Of a stretch of 36,593 nt of DNA, positions 31,292 to 36,593 are shown piece by piece. Position numbers and translations under genes: made by a program. How positions within the stretch are numbered: position 1 is the stretch's first letter; each line of letters begins with the position of its first letter. Source of the DNA: Promethearchaeota archaeon. GTDB taxonomy: Archaea > Asgardarchaeota > Lokiarchaeia > Sigyniarchaeales > SOKP01. The notes below the pieces were generated by a model. It ran no database searches and was not told where the DNA came from. It saw only the letters and a list, made by a program, of their open reading frames with translations. Location: assembly GCA_016930515.1 (NCBI GenBank), contig JAFGGO010000190.1, positions 1 to 36,593 on the forward strand, written 5' to 3'.

Positions 31292-31382
31292 TTTTATCCT
31301 CTTTCTTTAAATACAATTATTAATAATAATTCATTTGTTCTTTACATTTATTAATTTTACATTTCTATTTTAATAGAAAATA

Positions 31383-32357
31383 ATGATTTACTGCGTGTTA
31401 ATAAATCCTTCAATTGATGAGATTTTTGAAATCAACGATTTTAAAATAGGAGCTACATTTATTGCAAAGAAAAGACAGATTTATCCCGCTGGAAAAGCTA
31501 TATCTTTTGCTTTAAGCTGTAAAAAATTCTTATCAGATAAATCCTTGATACGAGTATTATATCTTGTTGGAAAAAACGAACAGCAACTATATGATAGATT
31601 TCTAAATTCTGAAGATATTATTCATAATTTTCTAAGCGTTAATTGTTCTACTCGATCAAATAAAACAATCGTTGATCCAAAAAACAAGACAACTACACAT
31701 ATCAGAACGCAAGACTTTTTTGTCTCCTTATATGAGATTAATAAGCTTTTAGAAATAATAACTAAAGATTTGGAAAAAGAAGATATTGTAGTTTTTTCTG
31801 GTTCAATACCTTTTGGCATACCTTCAGATGTTTATGATAAAATGATTCGACAAATAAGAATTAAAGGAGCAACTACAGTATTAGATTCAAGCGGAGAAGC
31901 TTTGAAATTAGCTATTTTAAGCGGTCCGACAATAGTTAAATCTAATCTACTTGAATTATCACAAATCCTTGGTGATCCAAACTTAATTAATCTCTCTTTC
32001 AAAAATATTAAAGAAGATTTTAAATTTATTTCCGATAAAGTAAAATTTTTACTCGAAAAGTATCATATCAAAATTGGTCTCATTACATTAGCACATAGAG
32101 GTGCCATATTGGTTACTAGCGATCAAATTATCTATGGAAATCTTAAGATTGATAATCCTCTAGATACAGTTGGTTCTGGAGACGCTTTCTTAGGAGGATT
32201 TATATCACAATTCGTTCAAAATAACCCATTAGAAACAAGCTTCAAGCTTGCTTTAGCGTGTGGTGCTGCAAACACCTTAAAAATAGGACCAGGTCAATTC
32301 GATGCAGAAGTTGCATTTAATCTTCAAAAAAAAGTTGAATTGTGTTATTTAGATTGA
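31383..32357 (+). CDS. PfkB-family sugar kinase (FruK/LacC-like)
   Basis: A 324-residue ribokinase-superfamily kinase, nearest in pattern to 1-phosphofructokinase/tagatose-6-phosphate kinase. Family landmarks: LINPSIDEI (residues 7-14, equivalent to the NPAID opening), PAGKAISFA (35-43, the GGKG-N segment but less glycine-rich), FSGSIPFGIP (138-147), and signature 2 with the catalytic base DTVGSGDAF (D267 in 261-269). The phosphorylated substrate could be fructose-1-phosphate, tagatose-6-phosphate or another sugar phosphate. No phosphotransferase-system gene is present. The atypical PAGKAIS in place of GGKG-N makes the substrate call uncertain. Complete gene with ATG at 31383. Confidence 0.82.
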   Translation: MIYCVLINPSIDEIFEINDFKIGATFIAKKRQIYPAGKAISFALSCKKFLSDKSLIRVLYLVGKNEQQLYDRFLNSEDIIHNFLSVNCSTRSNKTIVDPKNKTTTHIRTQDFFVSLYEINKLLEIITKDLEKEDIVVFSGSIPFGIPSDVYDKMIRQIRIKGATTVLDSSGEALKLAILSGPTIVKSNLLELSQILGDPNLINLSFKNIKEDFKFISDKVKFLLEKYHIKIGLITLAHRGAILVTSDQIIYGNLKIDNPLDTVGSGDAFLGGFISQFVQNNPLETSFKLALACGAANTLKIGPGQFDAEVAFNLQKKVELCYLD

Positions 32358-32376
32358 ATATTTGCATTATATAATT

Positions 32377-33681
32377 TTATAATAAATCATCTTTAAGCAC
32401 GATGGTGTCGCTCCTATTAGGACCAATCGAAATCATGGCAATTTCGACATTTAGTTCTTCCTTAATTGCTTGAATATATGATTTCATCTCGTCCGGTAAA
32501 GCATCGTAACCCTTTCGGGCAATTTCGGACCACTCCTTTGCGGATCTTGATTTCCATCCTTTGAAATCCTTATATATGGGTTTACATTTCTCCACAATTT
32601 CGGGTTGGATTGGCCAGCTTGAAAGCTTTGTTCCTTCAAGTTCGTAGCCCACGCATATTTTTAGCGGATCAACGTTCTCCAAGGCGTCTAAAAGCGAAAT
32701 TACAATATTTTCGATACCATTAATCATTATACTATATTTAATATTAAAAAGGTCTAACCACCCAATTCGACGAGGTCTTCCCGTGGTCGTCCCAAATTCG
32801 TGTCCTTGTTCTCTTATTTGATCTGCTATGTTGTCATGGAGCTCAGTGGGAAAAAAGCCTTGTCCAACTCTTGAGGTATATGCTTTTACAACTCCAATAA
32901 TCGTGCCTATCTTTCTTGGTGGCACTCCCGTCCCAGGGGATATACCCAATGCGTTTGCGTTAGACGAGGTACCATAAGGATAAAATCCGTGATCTATTCC
33001 AAGCAAAGTTGCTTGAGCACCTTCAAATATGATCTTTTTCCCCAAATCTAGTTGCATGTTCAAATAGGAAGCTGTATCTACGACATATTGTCTTAATCGA
33101 TCTCCATATTCCCGATATTCATTGTATATTTCGTCTATATTGTCGCACCAATTAGGATCGAAAGCACAAATGATTTTTTTCTTTATTTCATATAATCTCG
33201 TCAGTTTTTCTTTTAATAAATCAGGATTTACGAGGTCATAAATCCTAATTCCCCATCTTGCAGCTTTATCTGCGTACGCCGGTCCAATTCCCCTTTTCGT
33301 AGTACCTGCAGCGTATTTTCCTTTTGCTTGCTCTTCTAAACCATCCAAGATTTTATGGAAGGGCAGGATTACATGAGCCGTCGAACTTAGCTTTAAATTC
33401 AAGGTCTTACCGATCTCCTTTATTTTTTCGATTTCCTCGAGAAGCACTCCAGGATCAACTACAAGACCATTAGCTATTACGACTTCTTTTTCCAACAATG
33501 CCCCAGAAGGCATGATGTGGAACTTGTATTTTTGATCGTCTACGACAACAGTGTGCCCAGCGTTATTACCTCCTTGGAATCGAACAACGATATCTGCTTT
33601 TTGAGCTAGATAATCGACAAACTTACCTTTCCCCTCGTCTCCCCAAGATAATCCTACGATTGCAATGTTATTCTTGTTCAT
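32377..33681 (-). CDS. purA: Adenylosuccinate synthetase
   Basis: A 434-residue PurA, matching the usual ~430. It joins IMP and aspartate with GTP to give adenylosuccinate, the first committed step of AMP synthesis. Signature elements: WGDEGKGK (13-20, GTP/phosphate loop with D15), QGGNNAGHT (catalytic H43), IMP-binding GTTKRGIGPAY, EGAQATLLGIDHGFYPYGTSSN and TTGRPRRIGWLD. The C-terminal ISIGPNRSDTIVL is also typical. All catalytic blocks are intact. It stands alone on the minus strand; no purB or other pur gene is next to it. Confidence 0.97.
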   Translation of the reverse strand: MNKNNIAIVGLSWGDEGKGKFVDYLAQKADIVVRFQGGNNAGHTVVVDDQKYKFHIMPSGALLEKEVVIANGLVVDPGVLLEEIEKIKEIGKTLNLKLSSTAHVILPFHKILDGLEEQAKGKYAAGTTKRGIGPAYADKAARWGIRIYDLVNPDLLKEKLTRLYEIKKKIICAFDPNWCDNIDEIYNEYREYGDRLRQYVVDTASYLNMQLDLGKKIIFEGAQATLLGIDHGFYPYGTSSNANALGISPGTGVPPRKIGTIIGVVKAYTSRVGQGFFPTELHDNIADQIREQGHEFGTTTGRPRRIGWLDLFNIKYSIMINGIENIVISLLDALENVDPLKICVGYELEGTKLSSWPIQPEIVEKCKPIYKDFKGWKSRSAKEWSEIARKGYDALPDEMKSYIQAIKEELNVEIAMISIGPNRSDTIVLKDDLL

Positions 33682-33877
33682 CTATTTTCAAATGAGTTTT
33701 GTAAATTTGGAAATATCATTTCCATTTTTTAAGTATGAAAGAAAATAATAAAACTTAACCATCTTAAAAACGCGGGAAAATCGCTTTAATTTCGTTAAAA
33801 AATTGAGATAGGAATTGATTTTTATATGCGTCTTTTCTCTAGGATAATACCTTATTAAATCAAATTACCTTTCAAGA

Positions 33878-34798
33878 ATGACTTTCTCAAGAAACACATC
33901 AATTCTCTTCGACCTCGCTCACAATGAAATGGTTAATTTTAGAGACGAAGAATTTTCAGAATTTGCAAATCTCCTTAAGAGTTTAGGCTTCCAACTATTA
34001 AAAAACGATATAAATGAGTTAAAAAAAAAAACCTTGGATAATATCGATATTTTAATTATTGGAAATCCCGTATCGAGTTATTTCTCTCAAATCGAAATTA
34101 AAACTATTGTAGATTTCGTGAGAGATGGGGGATGCTTGCTATTATTAAGCGAATATGGTTCAGATTACATTCAGAAAACTAATCTTAACGATTTAACAGG
34201 AACTTATTTCGGTATTTTCTTTGAAAAAAATATAATTAAAGAAAAAAATTTAAAAAATCAAAATTGCACGAGCATTTTATCGATAAATGAATTTCCTGAA
34301 TCTAATATTAACGAACAATTGCATGAAATAATTATAGGTGGGACATGCTCGATAATATTGAACACTCTCGCAAAACCCTTATTAATAAAGAAAGGAAATA
34401 TTACTTGGTCGGAAGTTTATAATAGCGCCGCACAGCAATGGGTACCCGAAGAAAATCAAATTAACGAGAGAGATATCATTTTAGCCACATACAGAGAATA
34501 TGGTCGGGGTAAGATCGTGGCATTAGGAGACATTGATTTATTTACGAACGATCCTAACATTGGTATCAATAAATTGGACAATAGGAACTTCGTGATCAAC
34601 ATTTTCAAATGGTTTACTAAACCAATAAAAGAATCATCTGTAAGACATTGGGCATTAGATCAATTAGGAAGCCTTCAATTCCAATTTAAAGAACTTAATT
34701 CAAAAATAAGCAATATTATTGAATCACTCAGCCTACTCGAAAAAAGAGTCAGTAATTTAGAAAAATCTTTTGATGAGCAAAACACGGAGTACAAATAA
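33878..34798 (+). CDS. GIFT-domain (GldG/IFT52-like) protein
   Basis: A 306-residue protein whose first ~240 residues resemble the GIFT domain shared by bacterial GldG and eukaryotic IFT52: an opening strand SILFDLAHNEM, then NIDILIIGNPVSSYF, IKTIVDFVRDGGCLLLLSEYG and the closing YGRGKIVALGDIDLFTND...N. The order is that of a Rossmann-like glutamine-amidotransferase-type fold with no catalytic cysteine. Residues about 265-300 form a short coiled coil (FKELNSKISNIIESLSLLEKRV). No ABC transporter or gliding gene is nearby, so it acts alone or with distant partners. It is divergent from purA over 196 bp. The family call rests on pattern recognition. Confidence 0.72.
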   Translation: MTFSRNTSILFDLAHNEMVNFRDEEFSEFANLLKSLGFQLLKNDINELKKKTLDNIDILIIGNPVSSYFSQIEIKTIVDFVRDGGCLLLLSEYGSDYIQKTNLNDLTGTYFGIFFEKNIIKEKNLKNQNCTSILSINEFPESNINEQLHEIIIGGTCSIILNTLAKPLLIKKGNITWSEVYNSAAQQWVPEENQINERDIILATYREYGRGKIVALGDIDLFTNDPNIGINKLDNRNFVINIFKWFTKPIKESSVRHWALDQLGSLQFQFKELNSKISNIIESLSLLEKRVSNLEKSFDEQNTEYK

Positions 34799-34911
34799 AT
34801 TCCACCTATCTACATTAATGAAAAGCATTAATTCTTTTATGAAAAAAAACTAATACTTTTTTTACAATGAACAACGATTTCCTCCATAGGATTAATTGTT
34901 TTTAACATTGC

Positions 34912-35457
34912 ATGATAACAATGAACGCTCCCATCTCTGATTCGGATTGGAATGACGATTTTTTCAAGGATCTTGTAGAAGATGTCGAAGAAAATAAGAA
35001 TATTATTCAATGTATTTCGTGTGGAAAGTGCGTGGGTGATTGTCCAGCATCAAAAATATCTAATTTTAACATTAGAAAGATAATTTCGAAGGTACTTAGG
35101 GGAGATAAGAGCGTCCTGAAAGATTCAGACATATGGTATTGTTTTTTATGCGAACGATGCAAAAGGGTTTGCCCTAAAAAAGGTATTAACATGCCTCTTT
35201 TGATCTTGAATTTGAGAAACGAATCGTTTAAAAAAGGTTTTGGTCCTCGATATAACGACTTAAGAAAATATGTTGAAATGGCAGAACGATTCTTAACTAA
35301 TGGTACGGTTTTACAAGAACCATTAGGACCAACACTTTCCGAAGATAGAGTAAAAGAGCTTAACCAGATATGTAATTTTGCCCGTATTAAATACGTGTTC
35401 AAGGCAAGTCAAACCAAAAATCATAAACACCAAAAAGAAAACGAAGAAGTACTTTAA
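34912..35457 (+). CDS. hdrC: Heterodisulfide reductase subunit C-like [4Fe-4S] protein
   Basis: A 181-residue soluble iron-sulfur protein with two complete ferredoxin-type cluster motifs: CISCGKCVGDCP (C34, C37, C40, C44) and CFLCERCKRVCP (C77, C80, C83, C87). Cysteine layout and size match HdrC, which passes electrons to HdrB. ATG 34912 and the in-frame ATG 34921 are both possible; neither has a clear ribosome site. It is followed after 22 bp by hdrB, so the two form an operon. No HdrA (flavin-bifurcating subunit) is present in the window, but the locus reaches the right edge. Confidence 0.88.
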   Translation: MITMNAPISDSDWNDDFFKDLVEDVEENKNIIQCISCGKCVGDCPASKISNFNIRKIISKVLRGDKSVLKDSDIWYCFLCERCKRVCPKKGINMPLLILNLRNESFKKGFGPRYNDLRKYVEMAERFLTNGTVLQEPLGPTLSEDRVKELNQICNFARIKYVFKASQTKNHKHQKENEEVL

Positions 35458-35467
35458 TTATTTAACC

Positions 35468-35473
35468 GGTGAT
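35468..35473 (+). promoter_or_regulatory. Ribosome binding site deciding the hdrB start
   Basis: GGTGAT lies 6 nt upstream of ATG 35480. The frame itself is open much further upstream (to 35378, inside hdrC), but the 34 extra residues are lysine-rich and unlike HdrB. This site and the position right after the hdrC stop support 35480 as the start. Confidence 0.55.
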
Positions 35474-35479
35474 GGATAC

Positions 35480-36487
35480 ATGAATAATATGGTTCTCAAT
35501 GTTGAAGAGATTAAAGAAAAATACGGAGATAACCCCCTGGAATATTTTAAGGGAAAAAAACTCTGCTTATTTAAAGCTTGCTTGGAAAAATATTTTCCTG
35601 GAGTCAGATGGGGGATTGAAGATCTTCTCATCGAGCTTGGATTGGAAGTCACCACGTGCGAGAACCAATCTTGTTGTAGTGGGACGTTTTTTCAAAGGAA
35701 TTTGATAACTCGAGCTCAATTTTGTGCCATAAACGAGAGGAATTTGAACGAGATAGCCCATCAATCAGACATTTTATTGCTTTCTTGTAACGGATGCTAT
35801 AATTCTCTTCTTCGAGGTCGAGATTTTATAAAAATTCCCGAAGTTAAAAGGAAAACGCAAGCAATTCTTGACAATCTCAAGACACAGATGGGAGGCGAAT
35901 CGTATCCGGGAAAGTACGACATTTTACAAGAAACAGAACTCAAGATCGTACACGACTTGGATTTCTTCTACCTAATTAAAGAAGATATCTTAAAAACTCT
36001 CAAATACGATTTAAAAGGACTGAAAGTAGCAGTTCATTATGGCTGTCATTATCTAAATTTAGGTCGCGATAAAATCAATGTAAGAGATTATTTAGCAAGC
36101 AAGAGGAAATTAGAAGATCTTATCCTATTATTTGGAGGGACGCCAGTAGATTATCAAGAAAAAGAAAGCTGTTGCGGTTGGGGGGCAAGTCAAATCGTCA
36201 TTCATCCCAAAGAAGCGCTTGAAGTAACTTTTAAAAAACTTAAAAGTGCAGAAAATGTTGGAGCGGATTTTTTGTTGATGCCCTGCCCGACTTGCTTGTA
36301 TACTTTAAGTAAACCCGAATATAGAAAGAAAATGGCAAAATATTTTGGTGAAGAACTTGACATTCCCACCATTCACATAAACGAGTTGATTTCAATCTTA
36401 AGAGGATGCGAAGAAGAACGATGCGTTGCAATCAGAAAAAATTCTCCTAGAATACACGATATATACGAAACAATAACCAATAATTGA
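35480..36487 (+). CDS. hdrB: Heterodisulfide reductase subunit B-like CCG-domain protein
   Basis: A 335-residue protein with two CCG (cysteine-rich) domains. The first reads C34-x30-CC(65,66)-x36-CNGC(103-106); the second has GCHYL, then KESCCGWG and MPCPTC. These motifs bind the noncubane [4Fe-4S] clusters that reduce heterodisulfides in methanogen HdrB. Both domains look complete, including the CCG cysteine pairs. The usual partner HdrC lies 22 bp upstream. The physiological disulfide (CoM-S-S-CoB or another) cannot be told here. The sequence after 36487 has no further start before the window ends. Confidence 0.9.
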   Translation: MNNMVLNVEEIKEKYGDNPLEYFKGKKLCLFKACLEKYFPGVRWGIEDLLIELGLEVTTCENQSCCSGTFFQRNLITRAQFCAINERNLNEIAHQSDILLLSCNGCYNSLLRGRDFIKIPEVKRKTQAILDNLKTQMGGESYPGKYDILQETELKIVHDLDFFYLIKEDILKTLKYDLKGLKVAVHYGCHYLNLGRDKINVRDYLASKRKLEDLILLFGGTPVDYQEKESCCGWGASQIVIHPKEALEVTFKKLKSAENVGADFLLMPCPTCLYTLSKPEYRKKMAKYFGEELDIPTIHINELISILRGCEEERCVAIRKNSPRIHDIYETITNN

Positions 36488-36593
36488 GGATAATTCAATT
36501 ATATTTTCTAAAGATTTATGCTAAGAAAATCTTAATCTTAAATATAATTTTAGAGATGTTGATTTAATTGAATATATTTGCAAAAAATTAAAA

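Noticed and set aside
35378..35479. Longer HdrB start overlapping hdrC by 80 bp
   Set aside because: The added 34 residues are lysine/threonine-rich and unlike the family; a ribosome site lies at the later ATG 35480.
1..36593. CRISPR array, transposon, rRNA or tRNA genes
   Set aside because: No regularly spaced direct repeats, transposase motifs, terminal inverted repeats or tRNA T-arm patterns were found by reading both strands; a dedicated tRNA or CRISPR scan was not possible.

Overview
The window is strongly AT-rich, with compact genes on both strands, weak or absent Shine-Dalgarno sites and no rRNA, tRNA, CRISPR array or transposase that I can recognise. The gene content is archaeal: a SpoVT/AbrB-PhoU regulator, HdrC/HdrB-type heterodisulfide reductase subunits, PAS-rich soluble histidine kinases, DUF2284 and DUF5714 metal-binding proteins, and a fused ChlI/ChlD chelatase ATPase. 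Several proteins look eukaryote-like: three MPN/JAMM proteins resembling Rpn11/CSN5, a Rab-like fold that has lost its GTP-binding motifs, and a GldG/IFT52 (GIFT) domain protein. Together these suggest an Asgard (Promethearchaeota, Lokiarchaeia-like) archaeon. That assignment is inference; no phylogenetic marker was tested.

Layout. 1-3110: orphan two-PAS histidine kinase and two unrecognised proteins. 3107-7017: minus-strand metabolic genes (DUF5714, PHP histidinol-phosphatase-like, PepD-like M20 dipeptidase, metallo-beta-lactamase hydrolase). 7307-11470: frame-disrupted PAP2 phosphatase, second PAS histidine kinase, glycerophosphodiesterase and a VTT/DedA membrane protein, so three lipid- or membrane-related genes lie close together. 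11516-17859: coiled-coil protein with a TrmB/PLD-like end, orphan beta-helix protein, ATP-grasp ligase, alpha/beta-hydrolase remnant, PhoU regulator and chelatase ATPase. 18113-19480: membrane-anchored beta-propeller. 19497-24889: MPN cluster. 25006-29759: 7-TM protein, small helical protein, pseudo-GTPase, multi-TM protein, GNAT and DUF2284 proteins. 29874-31291: membrane zinc-ribbon protein, a probable structured RNA, and a 4-TM protein. 31383-36487: PfkB sugar kinase, PurA, GIFT protein, HdrC and HdrB, with the right edge probably cutting an Hdr locus.

The most interesting region is 19497-24889. It encodes one divergent JAMM protein with an intact metal site, a zinc-ribbon protein, and then a tight two-gene unit. 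In that unit an intact JAMM protein with a long coiled-coil tail is followed 17 bp later by a paralogue in which the HxH...D ligands are gone but the coiled-coil tail remains. This parallels the MPN+/MPN- heterodimers of eukaryotes (Rpn11-Rpn8, CSN5-CSN6). No ubiquitin, E1, E2 or E3 gene lies in the window, so the substrate is unknown. A second point of interest is an isolated, relatively GC-rich, hairpin-dense segment at about 30470-30806. It is bounded by a TATA-like box and a T10 tract and looks like a ~300-nt structured RNA.
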